In this document: positions 1-12,647 of the stretch, piece by piece
Layout of the letters: each line of letters opens with the position of its first letter
Numbering within the stretch: position 1 is the stretch's first letter
Assembly (NCBI GenBank): GCA_905183005.1
Contig: CAJJDO010000146.1
Coordinates: 127,151 to 191,150 of the forward strand
DNA from: Paramecium pentaurelia
Taxonomy: Eukaryota > Ciliophora > Oligohymenophorea > Peniculida > Parameciidae
Length of the DNA: 64,000 bases
Direction: 5' to 3'
The notes under the pieces: generated by a model
The model's database searches: none
What the model was told of the DNA's origin: nothing
The model's input: only the letters and a program-made list of their open reading frames with translations
Program-made: the position numbers and the translations under genes

Positions 1-1644
1 TTAAACTCTAATCTAAATTTTCAGCATCTTTCTTTAATCTTCTTTAAAGTTCTTGTTAAGCTCTACGTACAAGTTCATTAGACATTTTCTCTAATGATTT
101 TTATTCATTTAATTATTAAGTTGATTTTATCAATTATTTAAATCTTAAATCTTTCAATCTCTCTTATCTTTAATAATTTTCAATAAGATCTAATTATTTT
201 AATTTCATTTTCTCTTTCTTTAAATATTTCTAATTTTCTGTATCTTCTTTTCTTTTTTATGAGAAATCTTCAAGCAATTAAAACTTCTTTTATAAACTTT
301 CAACTTTATCAAATTACTAAGATTTAATATTCTTTAAACTCTTTTCAATTTTCTTTTTTCTTAATTTTTCTTCTTTAATTTTTAATTATTCTTCCTTCTC
401 TTTAGATTATCTTAAGGCTATTGAAAATGATTATAAAATTACCTTTTAAATCCTCTTCTTTAGTAGCCAATTTCTTAACAATTGACTAAACCAAAGATTC
501 TTCTCTTTATTATGTTTTTAATTTGTATTATCTTAACTTTTCTTCATGTAAAGTACTTCTCATAGTTAATCTTTCTAATTTGGATTCCCATATCTGTCTA
601 TCTTTATTTTATGAAGTCTCAGCCCATTTCTATTCTATTTGATTCATTGTTGATGCCAAGTGTAAATTGTATTCTTTATCTTATATTTATTTTCTTTATT
701 TAATAATATGTCTTCTTTCTTAATATTTTCTTTCTTATTCCTCTAATTCTTTCTTTTACTATAATTCATCTTCTTCTAATTTCTTACGTCTTATTTATAT
801 ATATAAATGAATTACATTTTCTCAAATTTTTCAGCTTACTTTTATTTATCTTCTAATAATTTTCTTTATTTTTCTCTTTCTTTTTCTTTAATTTCATTAA
901 ACTTTTTCTATGCAGCTCTTTTTAATTCTTTTTTTTTAATTTCTTTCTAATGTGCTATTTTTTATTGCAATTCCTCAATCTTTTTCTCTCTTTCAATCAT
1001 ATCATGTTATAATTTTTATCTTTTTTTTTCATTCTCTAATTAATGTTGTACTTCTTTGGCTTTCACTTATAATTATTTCTTATATTTTGCTATCTCCTTT
1101 TCTAATTGCTATTCTAATACTAGAATAGGATCCTCATCATCAAATGAAAGATAGGAATCATCCTTATCTTCATTATTTATGTTACTCATCTTCTTATTGT
1201 ATGTCTCAATCAAATCATTCACTAATCTTAAATAATTAAAATTTCATACTCCTCATCTCTCTAATAACTCTACTCCAAATGTAGATTTGTGATGGCTTTT
1301 TATTTCTTGATTATCACTTTACGCATCTTGCTTATTTCTTACAAAGCACCTATTTTAATCCATTTTCCGTTTTACTTTCAGTCTTTTTCATGTAATGATC
1401 ATATCTCATTTTTTAAACATTTTCGCTTATTCCTGGTTCTGCAAACTCTTCAAATGTTCTATATTATAGAATTATAAAACAATTACTTAAATTAAAAGAT
1501 TTATGGATCATATCCTAAAGCTAGGCATGCTTCTCTTGTTTTTGGTGAGTCTGGCTTTATTGTAAAAGTCTTCCGAGTATGGGAAAATACTATGCCTCTC
1601 CTAGTGTTACGATGAGTCTACTCCAATAAGTTATCTATATTCAT
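1..1644 (-). CDS. Coiled-coil protein, 3' end cut by window edge
   Basis: Starts at an ATG at 1644 and stays open to base 1, so the C-terminus is missing. Three small introns are needed, each removing an in-frame TGA or shifting frame (28, 27 and 28 nt). The N-terminal ~60 residues are globular and carry the motif SPKTREACLALGYDP, which resembles a Ser-Pro-[KR]-Thr-x-Glu-Ala-Cys signature seen in some ciliate and animal coiled-coil proteins. From about residue 130 onward the protein is a long Glu/Lys/Gln/Leu-rich coiled coil without clear breaks. A cytoskeletal or ciliary structural role is an inference from composition only. No catalytic motif is visible. Confidence 0.72.
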
Positions 1645-2470
1645 ATATATTTTATTATTTAATTTAATTGAATTAATCTAAAATCAGCGTATTTTCATAT
1701 TTAATTTTAATATTCTTATTATATCATATAGAATTAAACTTAGTTCAAGATGAATTTCACTAAGATAAAACAAGAACAAAGATGCTGAAGGTATAATAGA
1801 CTATTTTACTTTAAAAAATATACTAAAAAGTATAAATGATTCTTTATAAAAAGTAATTATATTAATAAAGAGTAATATTCTGTTGTATTTGAATGATTAT
1901 ATTTAGTATAAATTTTAGGGAGTGTCTTTACTTTTTATATTTGTCATATCAATTTGTAAACTAATCATAATTAACTAGATAAATTTTATTTACATATCTT
2001 ATGCATTAATAGTTTCAATCATTCTTTATCAATAATTGCTTGTGTCTATTTTTCAATTTTTTAATAAAATCCTATCTTATTAGAAAAATAGTACAAAAGA
2101 TCATTCAGATCTCTTATTTTATCATATTTTATAAAACAGTATTTAGTACTTTTCCTCTCTATAAAGAAACTATAATTACACTCTACATTCTATTGAAAAT
2201 AAATTACTTTCATGTTTTTTATAGATTATACTATAATCTAGAAGATAATTATTTTAAATAATTTGTTCACATTATTTATTTCCCACTTTTGACTATAATT
2301 AAAAATAAATACTTAAATTTTTCTTTATTAGTAGTAAATTTGCATCATTTTATTTTTACTAGATCTAATTAGCTATTAATTTACAAAATTTGAAATGTAA
2401 AATAAAAAGTTTTTCTACAAGGACAATAAAATTTGTTTTATAAGTTGACAATATTAATTGATAAATTAAC
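1645..2470. other. Intergenic, AT-rich, one weak short frame
   Basis: This holds no convincing gene. The only frame worth noting is a 64-codon minus-strand frame at 2019-2213, listed separately. Plus-strand frames here read as low-complexity Leu/Phe/Ile strings. Confidence 0.5.
2019..2213 (-). CDS. Possible 64-aa hypothetical protein
   Basis: An uninterrupted ciliate-code frame runs from an ATG at 2213 to TGA. The translation begins MKVIYFQQNVECNYSFF and has mixed composition (Cys, Glu, Arg, Asp, Lys), unlike the Leu/Ile/Phe/Asn runs given by surrounding noncoding DNA. There is no recognisable domain. Because TGA is the only stop and the DNA is AT-rich, frames of this length arise by chance, so this stays a weak call. 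Confidence 0.27.
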
Positions 2471-2719
2471 TCATTTAAAATTCCATTTGTGTTTCGATTG
2501 GATATCTGATTGATATTTTTCTATTAATTTATCATGCTCGTAATATAAGGGATCAAGCTTTTGGTTGTTATACCTTTTACAAAATTTTTTAAATTTTTTC
2601 TTTGCATCTTTGTAAGAGAGATCCTCAAAATGAGTATTTTATTTTTTCATTAACCATATACAAAAAATGTCATTCAATCGAAAATAATCATCTTCATCTA
2701 TTTTCTAAAATTCACTCAT
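2471..2719 (-). CDS. Small conserved-looking basic protein, 82 aa
   Basis: Intronless frame of 82 codons plus TGA. It begins MSEFQKIDEDDYFRLND, continues with an aromatic/hydrophobic FCIWLMKK segment, then a lysine-rich helix with YKDAKKKFKKFCKRYNNQKL and an LDPLYYE ending. The spacing of Trp, Phe and the terminal Tyr pair resembles a short eukaryotic domain of the form 'F-x-x-W-L ... K-x-x-F-x-x-F ... W/Y-N-x-x-K-L-x-x-x-Y-Y-E'. I cannot name the family. There are no membrane segments or signal peptide. It is transcribed in the same direction as the genes on both sides. Confidence 0.6.
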
Positions 2720-3294
2720 TAAAGCAATTTATTAAATAATTATATTATACACATATATTAAAAGATTTAATAATGTATTATAAAATCTATAGGTTTGAAT
2801 TAAATATTATTGATTTTGAGAAATTTGCTATTTTTAATTATAATAACAAATATTATGTAGTTGTATTATTAACCACACTTTTATGAATCATTGCATCATT
2901 TTGATTATTCAATATAATTAATTTAAAGACTTTGTATTTAAATTCTCTTAAAGTTTTGAGGTTAAAATTTACTAATATAGTAAGATTAAAATAAATAAAT
3001 ATTAAATGTTTTTCACTCTTATTTTTTTTGATTTTACAATGATTTCAAAATTATTAAGATAGTTTAAATTATAATTATAGAAAAACAAAATAAAATTAAG
3101 ATAGTTTAAATTATAAAAATTTATAAGTACATTTGGAAATTTAAACTAGTAGGATTATAGAAATTTCCATTTTGATTGTAGAATTGAAATTGAATTGAAT
3201 AATTTAAAATTAATATGGAATTAGTATATAAAAAATAAGGAAATTAGATACCTGAGAAAATAGGTTTATAAAATATAAAATTAATATTTTGTTG
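2720..3294. other. Intergenic, AT-rich, with a direct repeat
   Basis: I see no gene. The stretch contains the 22-bp direct repeat listed at 3053-3116. Confidence 0.55.
3053..3116. repeat. 22-bp direct repeat pair, 42-bp period
   Basis: The sequence starting attaagatagtttaaatt is present at 3053-3074 and again at 3095-3116, identical over 22 bp with 20 bp between. It lies in the noncoding gap downstream of the PX-protein gene. It has no features of a transposon end. Confidence 0.75.
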
Positions 3295-4600
3295 TCATTT
3301 TTAATAGGTTAATTAAGCTTCTTGTTTATTTTCATCTATTTAGATTACAAAATCATCTTCAAGATCATCCATAACAATTTGTGCAGCTTGCGGTTACGAG
3401 GATGCTTTTATATACTCATCTTCCAATTAGTTATTTTGTAAAATGGTTATTGGCATCTATGTAGCACCTACTGTATTTAATGGATTGGTAGATAGGGAAC
3501 TATATCTTAAAAGTGTAGTATTGTCATCTTCATATTTATCTAAGAGTTCTTTAATAACGAAGAGACCTTTTCTAGGTATTTATTTAATTTATTTTTGAGA
3601 TGATTTATCTGTAGTAGTATCACTATCCTATTGGTTTTCAGGATTTAATAATTTCTTTTATAATTATTCAATTTATTATTGTTTATGTTGTTTTTATTTA
3701 AGTTTCTAAAATGATTTTTTTATAATAATAATAAATACCATTTTTAACAACATTTTTTGTTCATCAAATTTTTATAATTTTTTGGATTCTCTTCTACTAT
3801 TTTATATGAAATAATCTAAAATATCTGTATTTGCTAATTCTGGATTACTCTAATTAGATATTATTTAAGTACGCATATATAGAGTTTAGATATATTTCTA
3901 AGTTTTTTTTTCTAGTTTCAATTTCTTAAGGATCATCATTAGTAATTCCAAAAATCTTTCTTTTAGGGAATTCAGGTATAGTATTGATTTTGATTTGTTC
4001 TTTAAGTGCTTAATGAATATCTCTCAAATCTGAATATCTTGTTTTGAATCTCCATTTTGATTTATTAAAATTGTCAATAACTTGAACAAAATACAGTACA
4101 AACATATCTAATTGTTAGAATGAATCAATAATAAAATTGTATTATTATAAAGGTCTAAGTGTCATTATTAATAAATTACTTATCCTATAAGAATTAAGTT
4201 AAATCACTTTTATCATCATTGATATCTGGTAACAAAGATTTCAAACATGGTATAGAATAGAGTTTATCAATTTTGAGTAATTGGTTGAAATAATCTTATA
4301 AATCGGATCTCTAAAATAATTGATAATGACAATAAATACACGCCTTAAAATTCCTTATTCAGAATCATTATGACTGCCAAATAGTTTTTTACCAGGAAAT
4401 TATGGTAAAGCAACAGAGATACGTAATTGTTATGATGACTTATCCAATTTGTTATGTAATTTTTCAGCTTCTGAATATCTTAAATGTTAGACTTTTGCAG
4501 AACAATAAGAGTGTGAAACAAATATAACCACATAGACAATTTTTTTATTGACTATTTTGTGATGTGGAATTCTGCAGCTAAATTCCTAATTAGAATACAT
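3295..4600 (-). CDS. Tandem PX-domain protein
   Basis: Phosphoinositide-binding PX domains recruit proteins to endosomal and other membranes. After removing four introns (29, 25, 25 and 33 nt) the gene reads 398 codons including TGA. PX domain 1 (about residues 10-110) shows RYSEAEKLHNKL, the proline-rich LPQFPGKKLFGS loop, and an LRRRSDLQDYFNQLL helix. PX domain 2 (about 155-265) repeats the plan with KTRYSDLRDIHQAL, IPEFPKRKIFG, and an ending IYANPELANTDILDYF. The C-terminal ~130 residues are Gln/Lys-rich and then acidic. An upstream in-frame ATG at 4621 is also possible, but the start at 4600 leaves a more realistic 39-bp gap to the TauE/SafE stop at 4640. Domain assignment is confident; the exact cellular role is unknown. 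Confidence 0.82.
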
Positions 4601-4639
4601 TTATTATTATTATGATATCATTTTTATGAATAAAATAAT

Positions 4640-7321
4640 TCAACTTCCTAAACAAACAACTCTTGGTGTAAAAAGCTCTTACAAACCTTTATCTTTGTTC
4701 CTTAAAAATTAAGTAACTATAAAGACTATTAACATAATAATCTAAAAATAAAGTGCAAGATGTAATGCAAATAGAGGTTTAACAAATTTCTAGACTTTTG
4801 GTTTGACTATTTTTTATCCAATAATAGAAAATAAGAAGATAGCAATTACTCCACATACATCATGAATCATTCCAGTAGCTAAAGATATGATTGTACTTGA
4901 TAATGTTACTGAAAACATGATAATGGGAAGTGTCATTGTTACTTCTGCAGTACTAACTTCTACTCTCTTTAATTTTGTTAAAAGGATTATCACTACAATT
5001 TAAGCAGCTGCTCCAACAGAACCTAATAAAAATCCAAAAATATATGATGAAACAAACAATTATATTAGCAATATAATATCAAATGTCTTTGTAATTAAAG
5101 CAAGCAAAAAGAACAAACTTACATTACATGTTACTTATTACTAATTTCTATGCCATACTTATATCATAAAATTTTTAAAGACATCTATATCACATAAATG
5201 CATTTCAGTTGTCTAAAATAATAATCCAACATTTATTAAAATTGTAAGACAATAGAAAAATACTTTTAATTTTGGAATTCCTCTTGTTACTAATTTCTTA
5301 TGAATTTATTAACTAATATTTTTATTTTAATTTAAAAAATCCTTAGCTTTTATTTTATGTTCATCAATTGTTAAATCCATTTCCAAAATTTCTTAAGGTA
5401 GTACCTTAATAAATGATTCTCTTTTAAGTGAACTTTAAATTTATGTAAAGAATTGTTCAACATTAATCAATATTCCATCTCCAACATTGATAAAATCATC
5501 TTCAAAATTCTACATTTATTCTGCTGTTGCCACCTTCTCTATCTTTCTCACTTATTTTGTTTTAGAATAAGTTGTTGTCATCAATATCAATAAAGAAATG
5601 ACAGTAATTATTACATTGACAAATGTTGGTATGTAATCTCTAAAAATAGATCTACATATCATTTTACTTTGAATGTAATCCTATTTTACAACCTGATATC
5701 ATCATTGGACCCAATAATAAAACCAAATTTTCATTTACAGCTGCCTAACCAGGCTATTTTCTTTTTCTCAAATTCTCTATTGAACTTAGTAAATATTATG
5801 CCAATTACATAGGTTAATTCATCAATGAAGCATCCTTTTATTATACTATTAATATACTTTCTTTCCATAATTGAACACCAATAACAATATGAAAATCTAG
5901 AATCCCTATGCACCCAATCCAATAGAATTGAATACTCCTATAGATATAGGTATTACGAATGGCCCCAAAATAGATAAGGCATTTATTTAGTTAAATTGAA
6001 AATGTTGGCATATGTTTGAAGTAACTTCATAATAAAATCTTCCGCACTATGCCATTTTTTAATAAAATCTATTATTTGACAATTATTGATAATTATTTAC
6101 ATATAAATCAATAAAATTATACACATCATGTGCACAAATCAATCTAATTACAATTTATCCATTTCAGTATCACTCTTTTAAGTAGACTTCTATGGGGATA
6201 CTTATACTATCTCTATTTAGTATTATTATTTATCTCTCATTATTTATGGACTAGTAAATCAATGGTAACATACTTTTAATTTACACAATAACAAAATTAA
6301 ATTATCTAGTATTCAAATTATCCTACACAAACTTATTCATTGTTTATCTCCTTTCTTAAATAACATTCAATTGGATCATTTATTTATACTTCTATATTAT
6401 CTCTTAATTGCTTAGTATTTATTGAAGAAGCTGATTCATTGAACAGAAAATGGCCCAATTCAAACTAATCAAAATTTTGATTTTTTATATACATCTTCAT
6501 TTTGTTTAATTTTATAAAGTATAAATTTAATTGTAAATGTCTCTGAAGAAATTACAAATCCACTTAAAGAACCAAGAAAATCATTAATTTACAAAATATT
6601 AGATTCTCCCAATTATTTTTATTCATTAAAGGCTTTCATTTAATAATGAGGTGGATTTTTGTTATTTTGACTACTCTTTGAAAATAATCTCATTTATAAT
6701 GGAATTATAAATAAGAATTTATTTTGTTTACCTACTTATTTAAGAAAATTTAAATTCTAATACTTTGATCCTTTAAATCCTTTACCTAAGATACTTTATA
6801 GTTATTGAGATATGGGATCTTAATTTATTTATATTCTTGATTTATGAAATCTCTACATAATCTTTAGATCAGATTTATGATTCTAATAATCTAAATAATG
6901 TTTTTATGTATTAATAACTGACGGTAGAGTATAAATTCTATTTGCTAAACTTTTATTTTCATTATTTATTGTATTCAAGTACATATTAACCTTAATACTT
7001 CTATTAATTGAACGTGTTGTTGATTATGCATTATTCATTGACTTATTATTGTGATTTAATAGTTTTAACATTAAATTTTTATCAATTCTAGATTTTTCTA
7101 TATTTTATTCTTGAGTTTAAAATTATTAAGTGAGTTTCATCTATTCATGTTTATGTTTCAATTTTTACATAATACTATCTGAATTCAATTGCAATGGCTA
7201 GAAGTATTATTTAAAATAATACTTATGATAATATCTCTTTTAGCTTATTCTTATGAAATTAAAATTATCTCTCTTAATTCTTTTCATATATAACATCTTT
7301 GATTAAATAAGTACTTTTCAT
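4640..7321 (-). CDS. TauE/SafE-family anion (sulfite) exporter
   Basis: Multi-pass membrane protein of the TauE/SafE family, whose members export sulfite or related anions. Six introns (28, 28, 34, 30, 23 and 28 nt) give 837 codons including stop, an exact multiple of three. The N-terminus has one hydrophobic segment (FQIILLAIAIEF), then ~300 hydrophilic residues with several cysteines. Next comes a Cys-rich lead-in, then two half-repeats of membrane helices. Half one contains GLGAQG and the family-typical ENLVLLLGPMMISG with a following Gly-rich turn. Half two contains GFLLGSVGAAAQIVV and a 'VEVSTAEVTMTLPI' segment matching the usual P-x-V-x-x-A-T region. The 30-nt intron uses a GTG donor, which is atypical. 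Substrate specificity cannot be read from the sequence. Confidence 0.83.
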
Positions 7322-7330
7322 ATATAACAT
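7281..7330. repeat. 16-bp direct repeat at the TauE/SafE start
   Basis: ttttcatatataacat occurs at 7281-7296 and 7315-7330. Each copy holds in-frame or near-frame ATG codons on the minus strand. The upstream copy supplies the ATG at 7321 that gives a continuous frame through the first intron; the downstream copy offers a different frame that fails at TGA. Confidence 0.75.
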
Positions 7331-7787
7331 ATAAGTTATCAAAAAATAAATCAAATTATTAATTATTAATATAGTATATCATTAATGAGTTTTAATAAAA
7401 AAAACAGCAATTATATAATTAAAAAGTAATTATTATTATTCAGTTTCTTAAGAAAAATATCAATACAATATGTATTTTTATTGTTATTACAGTAAAGTAT
7501 ATCTACTAATTTATTCCCTTAATTAAATTAAATCACATTAATTAGAAAATACACAGACAAAATCAGATTAAGTATAATATTTTAGAAATCAAATAGTTAT
7601 TTACCAAATAATTATTTATTTCTGAATAAATTAATTATAAATATTAAAAACTTAGTATCATCAACTTATTCATTATTAATAAAAACTAATTATTCAATTA
7701 AAATAAAAAACTATAAGTATAAACAATTAATTAATGAATATTATTAAGAAATATACATAATAATTGATTGCATATAAAAAATTAAAA
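7331..7787. other. Intergenic, AT-rich, no supported gene
   Basis: This is the gap between two minus-strand membrane-protein genes. One frame continuing from the upstream gene stays open by chance to TGA at 7351. The spliced frame of that gene stops at 7788 and is clearly better, so I treat this stretch as noncoding. Confidence 0.6.
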
Positions 7788-10700
7788 TCATTGAATAATA
7801 TGTTTAATTTAATTTAGTTTATTTAATTTAATATTTAGTGACAGTATTCTCTTAATATTTATCATTAGCAATATTTTTAGAATTAAATTGATAAATAATA
7901 TGACAAAGGCTAATGGTATCATCTTTTATATCATTATAATAATATGAACAATTAGGTTGAAAATAGATAATGAATTGAAGATTGAATGAACTTTTGCAAT
8001 TCCATATGATTAAGTAGTCATCCAAACACATCCCAAAATTGGACTTATAACAATACTTAATGGATAAGGAAAACTTAATAACAAAATTTATTCGAAATAA
8101 AAATCGCTTGCATCTATTCCTTATTAAATTAATAATGGTAAAAATATCTAAAAATAATATAAAAGTTTACTGCATCTAAAATGGATAATAATAATTGAAC
8201 ATATATTTTTGTATTTTGACCAACAGTTGGAACTTGATGAGATAAGAATAAATATCTAATTTTATTAAATATTTCCATTGTAGATTTTCTATTCTTAGAT
8301 TTATTTTATTTTTCTGATTAAATTTCTTATGATGACTAAACTGAATCTTGAATTCTTTCAATATATTAATGTTTAAGATCTTCAAGGTTTGAAACATTAT
8401 CAAAACTTTCTTTATCTTCTTCAAGAACTTAAAATTAATTTGATTATTCTAAAGAAATTCTTTAATTATCTAAAACATCTTCTATTTCTTCTGGATTTGC
8501 TTCTGAATCATAAATGAATAATCCAAATCTCAAATGTTTATTTTTAGCTTCTTCTATAAATTTAATAAATTCTTAAGATTCATAATTTTCTAATATAGTA
8601 AATTCATCATCAATAATAATAATAATATTAATTGTAATTAAGAAATCTGAAAAGAATTTAACATTTTGATGATTACAAAAGATAATTAATTATTATACAT
8701 TTTGTGCAAAATCATTACTATCAACATCAATAGCTCTTGCATATCTATTAAATTTAATAATGAAATTATTTAATTTTTAACTATTTTCCATTCTTTTTTT
8801 ATGAGTAACCAAATTATCTAAAATTTTATTTCTATCTTCATGAATCTCTTTATTTCTATTGATTGAAAAATAGAGACATGATAGAAAAGGATTACTTTCA
8901 CATAAATAAAAGGGTTTAAGAAAGTTACCTTCCCCTGAAACTAGTATATAATATGGACATGCTAGAAAAAAATACTTTAAATCACTAATTTTGTAGTTGA
9001 AAATATCAAAATAAAGTAATGTATAATCAGCTGATTTAGATATTTTTATTTTAATAAATTGATCATCCATAAGTTTCATAATATTTGATTAATGAAAATA
9101 TTCTATTATTCTTAAATATTTCTTTTTTTTTATATAAGTTAAAATCATCCAATATAATGGATAATATAGAATAGAAACAATTATTAATAAAATCTTTTCT
9201 TATTTTTTCCATTCTGCAAATTTATTAATTTTATTTGCAAATCTTTTATATTCTTCAAGATCCATAAGATATTCTATACCAGATTCAGGATGAGATGGCA
9301 ATTTCCATGGATTTTCAGGAGAATTATTTCCAAGTAATGTAATTCTATGAACATGATACATAAGATCAATCAATTAGAAATTATTATTTTTCATTAATTC
9401 ATCAGTTAACAAATGATCAATAGTCATATATCTTGTGGCTGATTCAAAGTCAAAAGGTAATTTCTCATATTTGATTTCCTGCATCCTATACATTCTTCTA
9501 ATTATATATCCTATTGATATAAATAAAAGTAATATAAGATAAAGAATTAGATTAAGAAGACTGAACATAACATTTGAGATAAATGTAATTGGATCACAAT
9601 AAAACTAATTACATACTTTCTCATTACAAGAAGGCCAATCAACATAATATTATCCAAAAAGTACTCCTGGACATTTAAAACAATGTCCTCTTTTTGCAAA
9701 TGATATAGAATTACTTGGACATTCAACACATTAAAATTTATTAAGATGATATCCATCTTCACAAGGGAGAAATTATATTGTACCATTTTAGGCTTATTAA
9801 TCTTTTCTTATACCTGATCTAACATCTATTTTAAGTTTTGCCATTTTTGATAATTCTCCTTAAACTAAAACTATTCCTCCTCCTCCTTCACCTACTTAAT
9901 TAGAAACATCAGAATTTCCTCCTTTTGCTTAGATGACACCATTTCCATCAATATATTTAGCTAATATTTGAATTGCTCCTCCACCTCCACCACCAAACTA
10001 ATTTTAAAGATTAATAAATTATCCATCCACTCCATTACATAACAATTCACCATTTATTGAAATTGTATTTAGTGATTATAGTAATATCATACCTCCACCA
10101 CTACCAATTGATATTGTTCCTGCACCTCCACTTCCACTTCTTAGATAATTAGGATGATTATAAGGATGAGATTTTATGAATTACTTTGATGTCTTTTCTA
10201 GAGCTTAACATTATTTATCCTGACTTCCTCTACCTCCTAGTCCAGCTGATGATCCACCTCCACTTAAACATATCAATCCTTCAATTGTAAAAATAGGAGC
10301 TTTTCCAACACCTTGATTTGTATAACAATCAAAAGGAGATTAAATTATTCCATCTACTATTGTATGATTTGAGTATATTATTATAGTAGATGCAGTGATA
10401 ATAGATTTAGAATCAATTGTAACATTTTCTTAAGAAACTATCTTAAAATTTGATGTCAATTCTAGATCATTATTCATGTTACATTTAGGATTTAAACTTA
10501 TAACATTACTATTAGTAATTTCAATTATGCCATTATGTGATACTATTGCTAATTAATCAATATTTATTTAAGCATCTTTAATTGTAATATCATTTTATGA
10601 TTCTATGATTAATTCTGTGTGATTAAACTTTTACTCAATATTCCCTTATACTAATATGTTTCCTTATGATTAAAATTAGTATTAACTGGTATTGTTATTA

Positions 10701-11005
10701 ATTAAATTGATATTATGAATTTCAATATATTCAGAATCTATTTTAATGATCTCACAATTCGTAATATTTGATTATGTAAAATAGAGTTATTTAACATTCA
10801 TTATTAAGTGATTTTTAATACAAACAAAGTTACTAGATGTAATATATACAATTTAGCATGATTCTGGTATATAAGAGATGACTTAATTAAAATAACTGCA
10901 ATTATTAACCTAAAATTCTGTTATTTAATTCCAATCCTTCTATTGACTATGTATTATTTGTAATAATGTAAGAAGAAAGAATTCAACTAATTATGCTTTT
11001 TGCAT
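7788..11005 (-). CDS. Large glycine-rich extracellular / multi-pass membrane protein, plant-like family
   Basis: One 23-nt intron gives 1065 codons including TGA. It starts with a signal peptide (MQKAQLVEFFLLTLLQIIHS). Then ~500 extracellular residues consist of short repeating 'I-x-I-x-x-x-x-I' strands like a parallel beta-helix, followed by Gly-rich loops of the GGGGGGAI type. A Cys-rich cluster with C-x-x-C pairs (minus strand around 9620-9760) precedes a transmembrane helix (LNLILYLILLLFISIGYII). A large cytosolic-looking region and several more helices follow at the C-terminus. The layout matches a family of large glycine-rich membrane proteins shared by plants and ciliates, sometimes named for a weak ephrin-receptor-like cysteine module. 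Function in that family is not established. A surface or sensory role is inference. Confidence 0.78.
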
Positions 11006-11099
11006 ATATATATTTTTCTTAATATATTATAACTAATTAAATTTAAGAGAATACAATTATTTATTTTCTTTAATATATATTCGAAATAAATGGCATTTG

Positions 11100-12272
11100 T
11101 CAATTTTTAATAAACTTTTTGTAAGCTTCTGCATTCCTTTTAAGAATGTTAGCAACAGGACCAAGCAATCTAATGAATGAATTATTATCAAGATAGACTA
11201 CATTACAATCAGTCTATAGTTGATATAATATTATACTTCAGCTTTTACAGTAGCTTATCTTGGAACTTTATGAATCAAAGCCAATTCTCCAAAATAATCA
11301 CCTGTCTTATATCGTAATACTTCCTCCTATTACCCATCCACTTCCCTATAAGCAATCAGATTTCCCTCAGCAACCATATAGAATTTGTCTCCTTCTTCTC
11401 CTTCTCTTATTATGATTTCTCCTGCACTATAATTTGCCTCTTTTAATCCATCACAAACTTAAGTCTTTTCATAAGCATCCATTGATTATAATAATTCAAC
11501 CTTTGATAATACTTCTTCATATTATTCTCTTTTTTTAATGGTTGCATCTTTTACTATATTATTAAAAGTGCTTCTATCTAAAGCAAAGAGAACTGCATCA
11601 TTTTTAGCTTAAATAGATGCAGCCCTAGGAGCATTGTATAAAAGTGCTAATTCTCCAAACATATCTCCAGCAGAATACTCTTTTAAGAATTTTGGCTCTG
11701 TATCCTAAGAATTCATCTTTCTGTAACAATTCAATTCACCAGAAAATACAATATATAGTTCATTACCATCATCTCCTTACTTTATTACCCATTCATTTTA
11801 TCCAAAATGTTTTTCTTCCATTGCATCTACAACTATTTTTTTTTCATTCTCACCAAGTGCTTAAAACATAAATACTTTCATAAGCTTTTCTTAAATTTGC
11901 TTTTTTTATTCTTCAGTTTTTTAAATAACTCTAGGTTAAAAATTCTCTTTCTTATTATGTATACCAAACACTTCTGCACTTACCGAACTTCTAAATACTT
12001 TTGTATTTCCTGAAGGTTAAGGTAATTGATCAATATCCTCAAATGCTTCTTCATCAGAGGATACATTATATTCAACAATCAAACTTTCTCTTGAATGTTT
12101 GCTTAATCTTGTCAATTACAAGTATTCAATCATCCAATCAACCTTTTTTTTAAATTTATAAAAATTTTCATACATAATTGTCTGGTTGATGTTTGAAAAG
12201 CTCATAGACCATTTTTTAAATGACTTGATTTACTTTTTCTTTATACTTTGCTAACTTCTCTTTATTATTCAT
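11100..12272 (-). CDS. cAMP-dependent protein kinase regulatory subunit
   Basis: Inhibits PKA catalytic subunits until cyclic nucleotide binds. Two introns (31 nt at 12143-12173, and 23 nt) give 373 codons including stop, the usual length for this family. The N-terminal ~45 residues contain a dimerisation/docking-like helix pair (VNQVIQKMVYELFKHQPDNYVDW). Two cyclic-nucleotide-binding domains follow. Domain A has the phosphate-binding cassette FGELALLYNAPRAA, and domain B has YFGELALIHKVPRQA. Both keep the Gly-Glu-Leu-Ala core and the Arg that holds the cyclic phosphate. The C-terminal helix ends NAEAYKKFIKN. A serine/arginine autoinhibitory stretch is poorly defined. The family call is secure; in ciliates the ligand could be cAMP or another nucleotide. 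Confidence 0.94.
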
Positions 12273-12647
12273 ATTTATAATTTATTTTTTGTATATGTAA
12301 CTGTTTCTTTGTGAAATAGATCCTAATTATCTTACATGAAACTCAATAAAAAAGAAACTTATATTTATATATTAATACATTCAAATACATTAAGATAAAC
12401 AGATACACAGATACTTCTTAACCGAGGATTAAACTTTCAATTTAATTTCTATTAAAATCAAATGATTAATGGATTATCTTAATTAATAAAACTAATTCAA
12501 ATAGATTATTATGGTATTAGCATCAATAATTATTATTGAAATTATAACTATTATAAATTTATTTCTACTTTAGAAAAGAATTTAAATTTATAAAACTAGA
12601 TATTTTAAGATCTAATTTTAAATATATTATAAATTTCTATAACAAAA
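12273..12647. other. Intergenic, nothing recognised
   Basis: AT-rich gap between two minus-strand genes. I see no frame with protein-like composition and no repeat of note. Confidence 0.6.

Noticed and set aside
7351..7787. Extension of the glycine-rich membrane protein to TGA 7351
   Set aside because: The unspliced frame is open by chance; splicing a 23-nt intron upstream gives a better hydrophobic frame ending at 7788 with an exact codon count.
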